Below, in pieces: positions 12,901 through 24,700 of a stretch of 64,000 bases of DNA; position 1 is the stretch's first letter, and each line of letters begins with the position of its first letter. A program made the position numbers and the translations under genes. This DNA comes from Manduca sexta. Its lineage: Eukaryota > Arthropoda > Insecta > Lepidoptera > Sphingidae. The notes under the pieces were generated by a model that was not told the origin of the DNA, searched no databases, and saw nothing but the letters and a program-made list of their open reading frames with translations. Where the stretch lies: positions 4,340,001 through 4,404,000 of the forward strand of contig NC_051130.1 in the NCBI RefSeq assembly GCF_014839805.1, written 5' to 3'.

Positions 12901-15900
12901 CATATAAATTGCCCGGAGACGTTTAAATATTTTTGTTTTAAATATCAAAATTTATTTTTCAGTGTGCCTCGCCTCCTGGGTGCAAGCTCAGAACGGTAGA
13001 GGGCCACAGCATTTGGACCATAATGGGCACGGATGGGACATTCGTCTCGCAGTTCCTGGTAATCCTGGAAATGATTACCCCACCCTTGGAACCATACCAC
13101 GGACGACTTTCTCCTGCGCTGGCAGGGAACCAGGTCAGTAAAATCTACCCACCTGCCTTTTTACCCTTTTAGAATAACAAAAAACTTGCTACAAAAAAAA
13201 ATCGTCAGATCTAGATTTTTGTTGTCATAGAAATATTTTCTAATATTAACTGGTAATTATTTTTTCTTTTAATTTTCAGGATATTACGCTGACATCGAGA
13301 CAAATTGTCAAGTATTCCGCGTGTGCACCGTCGGGTCTACGTACGGCTTCCAATCATTCTTGTGCCCAAATGGAACTTTATTCAACCAAGCGGTATTCGT
13401 GTGTGATTGGTGGATGAACGTCAACTGTCAAAATTCTGAAAAACTGTTCACGTTCAACAATGATCAATTTGAGAATCTCCGCCTCGGTCCGCAACTCATG
13501 AAAGATATTAAGAAAATGCTTACACATCCGATGCGAAATCCCTACGATAAAGCGGCAATGAAAGCTAATGTAATCGTGATGCAAGATTATAAACCTCCTG
13601 CGGGTCAGTTATTCCCTAATGAAGCCTTAATAGCAGGGCCAGAAAGGGCTCCGAATAACGTATATGTACCCAAACAAAATTTAATTCAAAATGTTTACAA
13701 TAGTGAAAACGCATACTATGGTTCAACTGTAGAGCCTAAATATGTGCCAACAGCATTCACAACAATCAGACCCACGACATACAGAGACAGTGAATTCTTC
13801 CAAAGGCAAATACAGTATGATCAAAGCAATAGATTACAAAGCACACAGAGAACGCCCGCCGCAATAATTTCAAATGGACATACCGGACAATTTGCACAAT
13901 ACCAAAATTCAGCTTATACAAACAGCAATACACAATTACAACGACCTATACAAAATAACAACGTGAGGAATGCCCAATACAACCAAAGGCAATCGTCCAT
14001 AACAGGAAATTCTCAAACAAGCAATTTACAAAACTTTCAACAAGAACAATTTAATAGGCAGCTACAAAACGATAATAGAAAAGCATCATACACAAATAGT
14101 ATTAGACAACAGACCAGCCTTTCCTTTCCAAAACCACAATTTAACAACACACAAAACAAGTTCAATCAGCAGATCAAAAGTACACCATCTCAAAAAAATA
14201 CTCTTGAATTGGCAGAAGAAGCACGTAAAGAAGTAAAACAAGATGTGGTGAGTAATTTAAACGCAGTACCGTCTACAATAGTAACAAAAATCGTTCCATT
14301 TAGTCGAATAATCCAAGAGCCTAAAACTAACAAAGCTAAACCTAGAATAACAGTCAAAACTTGGATAGTAAAACCAACTAAATCGGCCAAACTAATAGTT
14401 AGTCCCACTGCATATACATATAACAAACCGACACAACCATCCAATAACAATTTAATCGATTATACGACCCCATCTGCTTATGATCCACCAGGCACGCAAT
14501 CGCCAACAGAAAACATTATCTCTGAAGTAGATAACGTCACAAGCTATATTTATAATAATCCAGAAGTTACTACTGCGCAAACCATTACTGTAAGTAACGA
14601 AGTAACACAATTTGATGTTTCCCCAACTCCTTCTACCATTCAAAGACTCCTGCCTACTGTGTCAGGGCGTTTCGACGAAGAACTTAATTCAGCACCGGCC
14701 ACTGAAGCTTCTAGATTTTATCTGTCCCCCTCAACTCGCCAGCCTACCGGGCGTCTGTATTTGCCCCCATCAAATCCTATTCCATCTCGACAATATTTAT
14801 CTCCGCTCAAACAACCACCGGTATCTGCTGCTAGTGCTCAGTTAAGAGCGACTACTACAACCCCGTCACCTGTAAAGATATCACCGAGGAAATTATCAAA
14901 TCTAACTCCAACTATTCAGCCCACCAGACCTACCGTAGCTAATTCCAATCAAAGCTTGCCTTTTACTGATATACTAACAAAAGATAAACTAGATGTAACA
15001 GTGAATGATATAGTAACAGATACACAAGATATATTAAAGACAGCATCTCCGCCGCAATTTGGCAGATATCGTTCAGATATCAAAGCTATTGACTATCCCG
15101 AAGATAATTTTTTACCAACAGAATCAGTAACAGATAGTGGTGAAAGTTTAACGTCCCAAATCCCGGCTGTAACGCAGAGTTCACAAGTATCATCATATCC
15201 GTCCAGAAAATTAGAACCTCCAAATGTAAGCTACAGTGAATTAAACTCAAATACAATTTCTAATTTGCCATATTTTAAAGAATCTTTGTTACCTCCTGCT
15301 AATACTATTGAGAGAACAGTTACATTAAGAATAACTATTCCAGAAAAAATAGCAGCATATTTATTCAGACGAAATAACCAAAGCGATTACAATAAATTAG
15401 AAATTATGAACACAGGTAGCAGTAATTACTTAGTTTTAAGCAACAACTTTGCAACGCCCAGTCCAAATTTTATACCGCTAGGAAAATTGGTAGATAACAG
15501 AAATTCTGGCGTTTTTGATTCACAGGCATTGGTATTCTCGCTGCTTGCCGACTCCATCAATGCAGCTAAAGAGTACAGTAATTACGCACAACGAGAAGTA
15601 CTGCAATCTACATCAGCAACACCATTAACTCAATACCGCAGCAACCAAGATGTTACACAAATTTCCAACCAAATATCGCAATTGACAGCATCACAGTTTG
15701 CAAACAATAATCGTATTCCGAATATAATAACCCCATCGTCACCATTGATACAAGAAAATCAAATAAGAAGTAATTCAGTATACGCAGACAACCAATTAAA
15801 TCAAGTTCCACAAATACCCACACAGTTCAGTAACGCACAGCAGTCTCAACTTCAGAGAAACTATTATTCAACACAATTTCAACCAAATACAAACACTTTA

Positions 15901-16854
15901 AATGCCAATCTATTGGACAACAATAACCAGATATACAGCGGGCAACTCTACCAGTTTCCTGTACCTGATGTCACTAACCAAATATATAACAGACCTTTTA
16001 CTGGCAATCTCGTACAATCGAACAATATTCCGACAACAAATTTACAACCATCAAACACATTACAGCTAACCAATATAAATAGGAATGTAGAACTGAGAAA
16101 TCAAGCGCCGACAGCAGTCCAAATTGTTCCATCGCAAACTTTGCCATTCAATTCAGTCAAACTACAGGCGGAGCAAACCAAGCAGACGGAACCGTTTAAT
16201 CAAGAAAGCATTACGAATTTACTTAACACCGGTAATGGAATATCTGCACAATTACGAGACCGAATTATTGGAACAATACCTCATCCTGCAGAGGACAACA
16301 AACTGGTAACATATGAAAAAGATCAATCGTATTACTTCACTTCAAACCTAAATGGCAAACCATCTACTGATATTAGAAACAATGCAATAACATCTAACAC
16401 CATCGAGACACAAAGTTCAAATAATGCTAATGGTAAATTCCCGGATCTTTTAACATTCCAATTCATACCGTCAGTTAGTTATGAATTAGAAGACAAGAAA
16501 GAACAGCAGCAAATTTTAGACGCATTCCAAATAGACGAATTTGGAGCTCCAAGAGATGTGGTGAATTCAAATCTAATTCAGAATGCTGATCAAGGGCGCA
16601 ATTTGCAAACAAATAATGTAGGTTATTCAGCCAACCAGGTTGTTTCAGCAAAACAAATCGATGATAATAACAATAATATCAGTCCATTATACGACGGCCC
16701 ATCTTCGTATTTAGCTCCGCAATCATCTGTTGGCAACTTGCGATCTCAGCCAGAGACAGTTCAGAATAACTTAAATTCTAGACTTGAGGACTTCGATGAA
16801 GATAGTAGTAATGGTTATCCAAAGACACGACCTACGCGCGAGTTCACATTTTAA
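911..16854 (+). CDS. CPAP1-type cuticular chitin-binding protein, three coding exons
   Basis: Join 911-932, 12963-13133, 13280-16854: 3768 coding bases, 1255 residues plus stop. The N terminus MLCFVIFVCLASWVQAQ is a short signal peptide, so the product should be secreted. Residues 59-114 form one peritrophin-A/CBM14 domain with six cysteines at 59, 74, 80, 93, 106 and 114 (spacing 14-5-12-12-7) and aromatic residues typical of chitin binding (GYYAD, DWWMNVNC). Known family role: proteins with one such domain (CPAP1 class) bind chitin in the cuticle or apical matrix. Residues from about 120 to the end are rich in Q, N, S, T and P and look disordered, apart from a more hydrophobic island at about 740-840. 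Exons 2 and 3 are certain; exon 1 is inferred from phase and signal-peptide fit. The exact family member is not assigned. Gel-forming mucin-like matrix protein is an alternative description of the tail. Confidence 0.88.
1483..1813 (+). mobile_element. tRNA-derived SINE, complete, with 15-bp target duplication
   Basis: The head carries a tRNA-like promoter with box B GGTTCAAATCC near 1540. The body contains the segment typical of lepidopteran SINEs (TGGACTAAGGCCTAATCCC) and the element ends in a TTA simple repeat. It is flanked by perfect 15-base direct repeats AATTATTACTTTTTA at 1468-1482 and 1814-1828, which marks LINE-driven insertion. A related copy, interrupted by a Helitron, lies on the minus strand at 44829-45738. 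Confidence 0.9.
2298..2553 (+). mobile_element. hAT-like non-autonomous element (MITE), copy 1
   Basis: The ends are inverted repeats CAGTCCTGGATTT and AAATCCGGCACTG. Flanking 8-mers TATAGATG and GATAGATG differ at one base, consistent with an 8-bp target duplication. The CAGTG-type terminus and 8-bp duplication are hallmarks of the hAT superfamily. No transposase frame is present. A second copy lies at 35605-35848 in the other orientation. Confidence 0.8.
3030..3500. mobile_element. Helitron-derived remnants
   Basis: The 3030-3200 part matches, with many changes, the 3' portion of the Helitron at 31480-32628 (CCCTGGGAAGAA, AAACTACC). The 3230-3500 part resembles the minus-strand remnants at 47.1 and 57.3 kb (AGCAAATTATCCGA, AGGACATGGTTTATC). 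Ends are eroded, so borders are approximate. Confidence 0.6.
3977..4390 (+). other. Unassigned 137-codon open frame in the CPAP1 intron
   Basis: An open frame from ATG 3977 to TGA 4388-4390. I recognise no domain, and an open frame of this length is only borderline for chance in about 36% GC sequence. The second half (RSTGRTPVIKTKPNPF and onward) is polar with no repeat. No splice-linked partner was found. It could be chance, a decayed transposon frame or an exon of an unseen gene. Confidence 0.2.
5832..6048 (+). mobile_element. Short non-autonomous Helitron, eroded 3' end
   Basis: It begins TCCATACTAATATT, close to the Helitron 5' end seen elsewhere in the window, and ends with a GCGTGC...GCACG hairpin followed by AAAAGC. 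The final CTAG is mutated. A partial duplication of the hairpin end follows at about 6060. Confidence 0.7.
6549..6790 (+). repeat. Interspersed repeat family A, copy 1
   Basis: Shares long stretches (GGTTCCAACAGGCC, TAATTGTGT, CAGTCGACATT) with 43651-43880 on the same strand and 51985-52220 on the opposite strand. Shorter pieces occur at 31205-31330 and 60529-60605. Probably the 3' part of a retroelement. I do not assign a family. Confidence 0.75.
7735..8045 (+). repeat. Interspersed repeat family B, copy 1 (retroelement-like, A-rich end)
   Basis: About 310 bases ending in AATAAAAAAAA. A minus-strand copy of the same layout lies at 40800-41115 (shared: AAGGTGTTGGATGGTGTTTC, ATGGGCGG, TCATTCAAAGCAATAAAA). 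Polarity and the A-rich tail suggest a LINE 3' end or SINE. Confidence 0.75.
9854..10032. mobile_element. Short inverted-repeat element (GGGCCCTTATT ends), copy 1
   Basis: Starts GGGCCCTTATTTT and ends AGAATAAGGCCCC. The interior shares GATAGTGTAAAC and GCGTGGAATG with a second copy at 46531-46704. No coding capacity. The superfamily is not assigned. Confidence 0.65.
12963..13133 (+). CDS. CPAP1 gene coding exon 2
   Basis: The acceptor is TTTTTCAG ending at 12962 and the donor is GTCAGT at 13134. The phase-1 to phase-1 frame encodes the end of the signal peptide, a Gly/His/Asn-rich spacer and the first cysteine of the chitin-binding domain (TFSCAGREP). The other two frames either contain a stop or do not join the domain. 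A 146-base intron follows. Confidence 0.92.
13280..16854 (+). CDS. CPAP1 gene coding exon 3 (rest of chitin-binding domain and long tail)
   Basis: The acceptor TTTTCAG ends at 13279. This single 3.6-kb exon holds cysteines 2-6 of the CBM14 domain and all of the tail, stopping with TAA at 16852-16854. The tail has three imperfect R-x-YL-x-P repeats at about residues 541-576, long Gln/Asn-rich runs, and a hydrophobic, less repetitive island around residues 740-840 that includes TVTLRITIPEKIAAYLF and ALVFSLLADSINAAKEYS. Open frames in other phases and on the opposite strand inside it are compositional shadows. Confidence 0.95.
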
Positions 16855-16972
16855 ATAGTTGGCATAGTTATGTGTAGTAATTTAAGTTCTGTGTAGTTCA
16901 TAAAATATTTACCAAATGAAAGCCGCTTACTTATAAGTTTTGTAGAAGTGTAATTTGTTACACATAATTGTA

Positions 16973-17017
16973 AATAAATTAATTTAATTTTAAGCTTAAG
17001 TTTATTACTATAATAAA
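16973..17017 (+). terminator. Poly(A) signals of the CPAP1 gene
   Basis: AATAAA occurs at 16973-16978 and again at 17012-17017, 119 and 158 bases after the stop codon, in an AT-rich 3' stretch. These give a short 3' UTR. A third AATAAA-like run near 17125 is less likely to be used. Confidence 0.6.
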
Positions 17018-17515
17018 AATATACAAATTAAATTCGCTATATTTTTTCTTGCAATGATTAAAAAAAATTTGTCTGTATAAACCTTGGTTCCTTTGGCTAT
17101 TCTGTGCAACATTTTACGAAACAAATAAATACATAACTATAATTTCTTGTTATTTCTTGTTTGTTGGGCTTATGTTCCCAATTCCTTCGTCTTTGAGGAA
17201 TAATAAAAAAAAATCTAGGGTGGGAATGGTCACGTTAGTGAGATCAAATTGGAATCTCAATTCTCAACTCCTAATTAATAAATTAGAGTAATATTTTAGT
17301 TTCAAATAAAAAAAAATCATGTAAATTGTGATTGTTTAATGGGTAATGTATTCATAAATGACTAATAATATTTTATATTTATAATTATATTCTTAACAAT
17401 TCTGGCTGTTAAGGGTTTACTTATAGCTGTAATGCTGTGTTAGTAGATACACGATCCATAGTTTTACGTAATTTAATAATAATGTAACGTAGCGTAATGT
17501 AACGTAGTAATTAAA

Positions 17516-17709
17516 TTTGGCGCCAAAATCCTTTCACACGTCATCAATCAAAGTCAATATGCGATTAAAAACGGTTACCATAGCATCAGAATTTTATTAG
17601 AGTTGTTTTGTTTTGCTTAGCAACCCAATACATATCGCGTCAAAACATCAAGCACATTTAAAGGTTTTGGCAGCTGAAATTATACATTAAATTTTATTCA
17701 TTATTCCAG
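17516..17709 (+). promoter_or_regulatory. Putative dynein promoter and non-coding first exon with X-box-like site
   Basis: GTTACCATAGCATC at 17574-17587 fits the RFX X-box (RYYRYY N1-3 RRNRAC) at all but one position. A second half-site AGCAAC lies at 17619-17624 and a palindromic E2F-like TTTGGCGCCAAA at 17516-17527. A perfect donor CAG|GTAAGT has its boundary at 17709/17710, and an acceptor TATTTCAG ends at 18774, 19 bases before the dynein ATG. I infer a 5' non-coding exon ending at 17709. RFX control is known for many axonemal genes; use here is inference. Confidence 0.5.
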
Positions 17710-17868
17710 GTAAGTACACATTTGGCTAATTAAAATGAATCATAAATAAACGCAGGTATACAATTCCCAAATGTAGGCTGGAGTGTCCTGGGCATCAGAG
17801 TATCAAATTGATCACATTCACTATAGTTAGTCATAGTGCTTCTATAATTCTGGCGTACATGAAACATA

Positions 17869-18130
17869 TCTAACACACATCACGCCTTTATCCTCGAAGA
17901 GGTAGGCAGAGATTCAACCAGGGCTTCCACTTTTCGCTATGCGTGTTCCGTCTCATGAAATGATAGGAGGCGAGCCAGAATAAACTCCACACTTCAGGCT
18001 AATACTATGCAGAAAAACCTAATATCACTGCTTAACTCGTAATTCTAAGCGAAACCTCAGAATGGCCGTACATTACCCGCAATAACACTCCGTCTTCCAG
18101 ACAGTCTGGATTATAATAATATCTTATATC
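17869..18130 (-). mobile_element. tRNA-derived SINE remnant, second family
   Basis: Reads in reverse as the same element as 24279-24585 and 48735-48995 (GCCTTTATCCTCGAAGAGGTAGGCAGAG-like segment, AGAAAAACCTAATATCAC). The 5' head is degraded, so the left and right borders are approximate. Confidence 0.65.
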
Positions 18131-18793
18131 GGGTTTTAAACCTCTAAATTACATGGTTAAATCACTCACTTAAAAGCCGTGATTCTGAGCGAAGCATAGT
18201 TGTCAGGACTTTGAAAAACATAATTCCGCACGCCTCTGGACCGCACTCCTCGTCCAGAGACATTGCATACTTCAACCCATACTTAATAAGTCCAAAGTAG
18301 TATATGAATATTAGTTATTATAGCTTAGCATTATAAATAGACGAATCGATGGTACCTACCAAGGCTAGACTTATAGTATTTCAGTTTTAGCCGCGCCGCA
18401 GCGTAAAGAAAATTAAATCAATCCACTACAATTTTTTGATCTAAGATAAAGCAACTAAAGAAGGATAGGAATATTAACTTTTATTTATAACTTTTATTCC
18501 GGCATAAGCATTGCCATTTCAATATACGTAGAAAACAAATAAAGTTGTGAGCTTGGTAAAGTTATGCAAGCGGAATATTGGATGATAGTTTGAAATTAAT
18601 TCTAAAGATTCTACTTAGTGTAACATATTCATGGAAGAAACTCTAAATACAAATTATATGAGTGAAGATGCATTATCCTCTTCGAAATTATTTCTGTAGT
18701 TCATTGTTCTTAAACAGTCAATTACGTTCCGTGAGTGTAACTTTACCAGGATAACAAGTACATCAATATTTCAGCTATATCATTGCATTCACT

Positions 18794-21700
18794 ATGTCCA
18801 TTTCGGAACTGATGTTCACGGATGAGGTCGCGGTGGATGTGGACCTTCATACCGACCCGAGAGTGCTGTGGTTCAAGGTAATGCATATTTATATTGTCAT
18901 TATTGATTTACCAGGATTCATAGTTTTACAAAGGTACGCATACGTGTTTAACAATCGAAGTGTCAAGGGGAGAAGGGCGACATTCCGCTATTTGATTCGT
19001 TGATACGTAGCTCGCCCTTCTAAGGTAATGCATATTTGAATATTGTATAAAAATCTACCTTAGCAATTAATTAATACGCCATAGCTCCTCTGTATATTTT
19101 AGTAAGTTTTCTTTAGGGAAGGTATGAATTGTAGTTAAAGTTTGTTAAGCTTGACACATACTGAATATATCTTCTTTAATTGTATGGTATAGCTTTTGTT
19201 CGCAGCTCCAACTGCGATAGTCTGATGCTAAACAAACGTTTCAGTTTAATTTCGTATTAATGAAAGGATGTATGTCTAGATAGTTTATACCGTCGTCATG
19301 TCTTTCAACCCGTGTTAAAATTTATAGAATTCCTATAAGTTTGTTATGATATTTCCATTACCATAAAACCGACGCGTTCATAAAATGATGCTGTCGCACA
19401 TCACAACAATTCAGGGTAGTTTTAACCAACGAATTGCTAAGCGGCATTATATTTGGACGTATATATAATCAAATGTACATTTATATAGTCACATTTAAGT
19501 AAGTTGACTCAGTTCGCTGTTTCTGTTTCATTTTCCAGCGGTAACTGTATAGTATTTCTTCTCGGCAACATTCAATTTAACCTCTTGACTTTAGATGGGA
19601 TACAGTACGACTTATTTATTTAAAATATACAATCGTCAAAGAAATACCCTTAAAGCGCTTTTCCACAGCCGCCGTCATCGCGGACAAGATATTGCCTATC
19701 AAAGCAATCATTTGGTTTTTACATCTATTTAGATGATTTATACAGCATCTACTATTGGAGGTTGTTTTGAGACATTTTATTTGATGGTTGTAAAGACCAA
19801 CACGAGAAGGGCAAATCCGGCCACTCGACGTACAAACATTATCAGAGTTCGCCTAAGTGCAACACATAATTTGTAAATAAAAAACCCCGTGTCCTTCACT
19901 ATTGTGGTAGATATATTGTATCTCGTAGCTTGAGCTAAAATCGAAATCGTAACGAAATGCCAACACAAAATACGTCTCTACAACTACCAAATGTACAAAT
20001 TTTGTAGCAAAGCAACAGCTGAAGTTAATGCGATTCTCAATCCAAAATAATATCGGTTGTCGGCGGCCGTGGAACGCTCCGCCAACCCTAAAGGTTTTAT
20101 TTTTCACAAAGGAACGAGTACTCTCCTTCATCGGTATGTATGACGACGAGCTATTCTACAACATGTTTGAGGAACCCGAATCAAAGAAGACATTCAATTC
20201 GTTTATAACATCTCCGCTACATGCGAACGAGCAATCTTTGGACAAAAGAACTTTCTACGTTTCAAAGATAATTATCGACAAACTTATTCATGAAGACAAG
20301 GAGTTTACTGAGTGGAGTAAGTTGTATCAGTTCATGTGGTAGAGTGTTGATGAGTTAAGTACACTTTATAATGATTTCTTAATATATTTACACGAATGTT
20401 AGCCATTAAAATTGTACTATTTTTTTACCTAACCAAATAACCACGAAGGCTGCAATGTCTTCGAAACGTTGAGAGGAAATTTAAATATAAAAAGCGATAA
20501 AATACGAAATATTGTTTAGTTTTAAAGTACAATCAATGTCAGGGCACTTATTCATTTCTAGTATAAACGGTTTAGTCTGGCCTGTCAATAACCTTAGAAT
20601 TAAGTTAAAATATTAAGTAATTAGTATGAAGCTAGATTTCAGTACTTAAAGAAATGTTAGTTTTGTAAAATACTTAAATTCGTACTAGACGTTTGTTGCC
20701 GGCATCTGCGCTGCACGATGCTTGTGCAGTGTGAAGAAGCAATTACACAAACTGGTTCAATTATAGCAATTATTGAGAGTGTTCTTGCATCCGATATATT
20801 TTTTATATATTTTAATTTAATGTTTCTTATTTGGTAGATGCGGTTGATATCGTGCTGTAAAATGCAATAAACGTTGAGAGTTTGGTGATGAGGATCTTTA
20901 CATATGTACAATCAGCGACAAAAGTAGCTGAAAAAATTAAAAATGATCGTATCAGTAATCGTTTTTACTCCAATAAAATAATTTTAAAAGTTTTTTTTAA
21001 TACACAAAAAATAATATTTCGGTTGAAGTTAATGTGTAGAAGCGTTTTAAAGTTTTTAATTTGTTCAGCTAATTTTGTTACTGACTGTACCTACATTATA
21101 ATCTCATCATATTTCTCTATTTATTTATTTATTTACACTGCATACATGGTGTATAAGCGGATTCGATGCCATAGACAGCCTTTACTAGTCAACTAAAGAT
21201 AGTGCACAGATACTAAACGAAAATTGTTCTACTCCTATTAAATATGGTTTGCGTTAAAAATTACTAAGTTATATTAAAATTTCAGGAATCATTCCCCCGC
21301 CACCACCACCGCCAGCCCCTCCCCCGAAAAGGGGTGGGAAAAAGGGTAAAAAAGTAGTATCTGAAGCCGCTATGGACGAAGCTAAAACCGTAAAGAGCGC
21401 GAAGAGCGTGAAAAGTGCAAAAAGCATGAAAAGTATGAACTTTATAAAAACTGTATAAACTTCTTATTTTGCTGTTGTTGGGCTCTCTGCACATGGCCTT
21501 TATAAATTGCTTATAACAACTTTCTGTATTTTGAACGGCAGTAGATTTTTTTTTTATCTAAAAACGTTGAATGTGTTTTTTTTTTTCAAAACATTAGTAT
21601 GTTTACTATCAAATAATATATCAGGTAAGCTACTGGATCATCTGATTTTTTTAAATTAAAACATATCAATGGAAGGTAAGTAAGAACGAAAAAAAAATTG

Positions 21701-24700
21701 GTTTTAGTAACACTTAAAAAACTAACAATTCAAACAAATAAGAAAACTAAATTACAAAAGAAACCAAAAACCAATATGAATCCAGCTCAGTTTTATGCTA
21801 CAGCGTGACAGGCAGCGCCGATTTTCACCTGAAACCATGACCTTGACAACCCTAGAAGTATTATTATAGCTGTTTTTTTTAACTAAGGCATGGACTTAGA
21901 GGCAGCATCTGGTGCTGTCACCGGCACTGAAGATGAAGTGAAGACTGCTTTGGACCTTCGTGTGCCTGAAAAGGAGGAAACTCAGTCCGTTATCACAGAA
22001 GATCTCTACTCTTTTCCACCACGTGAGTATGCGTGTCGTCAAATTGAACTTTCTGCTTAAAGAATTAAAGTTTATTTCGGATTTCATTTTTCAGCTCCTG
22101 AGGACTTGGACCCTGATGTCGACGGCACGCTAGAGTTTTACACGATTGTGGTAAAATGGAATTTTAAACTCCATAACTCTTGTTTTGACTATGCACTTTT
22201 ATTTAAATTAATGTAATTCTCTTACTACCATCCAAAGGTATTTTAAAAGTAAATAATTGTTCACCAGATAATGCTTGTAAAATAAACAATTACTCAAAAA
22301 AAGTATTTCTTAAATAATCAATAAACCTCTTTTGAACAAAATATATTTTTAAATCGTAATACATTTTAATCAGCCTAATAGTCGTTTTCAATAAACGATC
22401 CCAATCTCAATCTTCAATCCGATTTCGAAAAGGAACCAATCACAATAAACCATTTGTAAGCATGTCAAAAATACTTTGTTCTGATTGGTCAATTTTCGAG
22501 ATAGATCGAAAAAAGCCATTGGGATCGTTTATCGAATATGGCGGTTAACCACCAAATAGTTTTCTGGACATCACATAACCATTTGCAGAGATCAGTCCCC
22601 CGCGTCATACAATACCCGAAGCTAATCCCCATATTCGGCGCGTTTACCCCCCAAGTGACGAGTCGTAACCAGCGCTACATATACTTCATAAGGCAGAGTC
22701 CGAATGGGATCCCACTCGCTGAGAACGCTTTACTGACGGCACTCAAGATGCCTGAATATGTCCTTACTGGGGTCACTTCAGGAAGAGTTTTGAAGAGCCT
22801 CGGCCAGCAGTTTAAGGAGGTGAATAGTTTTACTTCTTACTAATATTATAAATATGAAAAATTGTAGTGATGTTTGAATGCTTGATTGAAGTAAAAGCGT
22901 ATATTTGTTTAGGACATACATAAACCAAGTTCTGCAGAACTAGCTGACATTTTATACATGAAAAGTGTCCATTATTTTACACTTTATACGAACAAATTAA
23001 CAATCCTAGTTCAGAACATTTACATCCCAACAGTTTGTAAGTTAATAATTAATTATAAATAAAATAGCTTAAGGCTTTTATGATAGTTTTGAAACACGAT
23101 TTCATATATTTATTACCCAAGGTTTAATGCCGCCTCATTTTATTTTCGTCGAAGCCGCTGTATTCGTAGGCTGGAATTCAGACTATCGCATCTATAATAG
23201 AATACTCGCACCCGCTAAATTAAAAGCTATTTGAAACATAGAGTCCACTTAAATATATACTTCTCAGAAATATACGGATTTATTGCAACAAAAACATAGA
23301 GATAAAACCATTACGAATTAATTTAACAATAATTGACATATCTGAGTGAAGCATATTTTTAATATTGATAGCGCTCCCCAAACTAGGACATGCTTATATC
23401 TTGAGTTACTTATAATGAGTGTCAAACTCATGAGTAGCCGATATGTAAAAAACAAACAAACTGAAATGGATTGCGATTTGCGATCACTTAATGTTAATAG
23501 ATTTCGTGTACTGGTATTAGGTTAGACATAACTAAAGAGTTATCGTCGATTCCAATAAAAGATTTCAATTTCATTTTTCGATCCATCGCTAAAATGATTA
23601 CAATCGAGCTTTACTCTGGTTGATCCATTTTCCCAATCGATCTGAAAATTGGGATCGGTTGTTAATTTTGACTGTTAGTAGCTTCTTGATATCAACAAAG
23701 TAACTCTTTTTATACTGACACAGCAATATGATCTCTATGACACCCGATGGTAAGTGCAGTGGGATTTAGATGGAATATTGACTAACGAAGAATAATTATC
23801 TGTCGCCAGAAGATACAATTGTTATCTTCGAAAGAATTATTAGCCTGTAATATCTGGATATTACAGGCTAATTCTGGAACTCGACACACTTACGTGGGCT
23901 ACTATGGCGGTTTTTACCACCGTTCATTGACGAATGAAATTACTAGATAGGTTTCTCGTATGGGGTGCGCGGGAGCGTGTGTCGCACCATGTTTACATAC
24001 GGGCTGCTAACCGGGCAGATGCAAATTTTCTACCACCAGCAAAGAGTTTAATAGGTGTTATAAAGGACATTTTCCTCCAGGCATACATACCGCTGTTCGA
24101 GAGGCAGTTCCGTGAGATCACGGTTCTATCTTCGGAGTCGACTCATGCGATGCTCTCGCGGCAGATATCCTACGCCGGCAAACATCACAGCATGGACGAG
24201 ACGGCATCACAGGTATATACATTTCTTATCACATACAGAGGGTTTAATGTATTACATTATTATGCTAATTTTATTGTAGCTGCCTCGATGGTGTAATTGT
24301 ATTACGGCATGACTGCACTGGTGAGATCTCGGTTTCGACCCCCGGGTCGGGCAATGATATCGGGTTTTTATAATCAGTATTAGCTTGGAGTTGAGGCTGA
24401 AATTTGTGCTCGATATAGCGATAGGCTCGCTCTTTATCATATCATGAGATCCATATCACTGATACACCCACTTTCCGCCGTATGTATTCCAATAAATACG
24501 ATCCAAAGTGGATGCATCAGTTGCACCTCTGCCTACCGCTTTGGGGGTAAAAGGCATGAGTGAGAGTGTATGTGTGTTTGAGTGTGCGTAATTGTTACTA
24601 AATTCTATATTCAATGGTGTATTCCTTTATTTTCTTTCACAACACGCCTCGTTGATTTTTAATCAAATCCTTAGCTTCATTATATTTTATTCCCAAAATT

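Larger units (their letters stand above)
933..12962 (+). other. First intron of the CPAP1 gene, about 12 kb
   Basis: Inferred from the exon 1 to exon 2 join. It holds a SINE with a target duplication (1483-1813), a hAT-like element (2298-2553), Helitron remnants (about 3030-3500 and 5832-6048), repeat families at 6549-6790 and 7735-8045, and an inverted-repeat element at 9854-10032. Two copies of another interspersed repeat (core near 4563-4700 and 7029-7165, sharing a TTTCTTATGTTTACG start) are also present. I see nothing identifiable in 8200-9850 or 10040-12960 beyond AT-rich sequence. Confidence 0.65.
16855..18793. other. Spacer between the CPAP1 and dynein genes
   Basis: It holds the CPAP1 3' UTR, a minus-strand SINE remnant (17869-18130), a 15-bp direct duplication around 17481-17511 (TGTAACGTAG units), the putative dynein promoter and the non-coding first exon. 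No other gene is visible. Confidence 0.6.

Noticed and set aside
14190..14845. Open frames on the opposite strand and in other phases within CPAP1 exon 3
   Set aside because: They are shadows of the low-complexity coding exon; the main frame runs uninterrupted through the whole stretch.
21433..21460. Exon 3 extending to the GT at 21453
   Set aside because: A phase-0 end there would make exon 4 read TAG after two codons; the donor at 21433 gives phase 1 and an open join.
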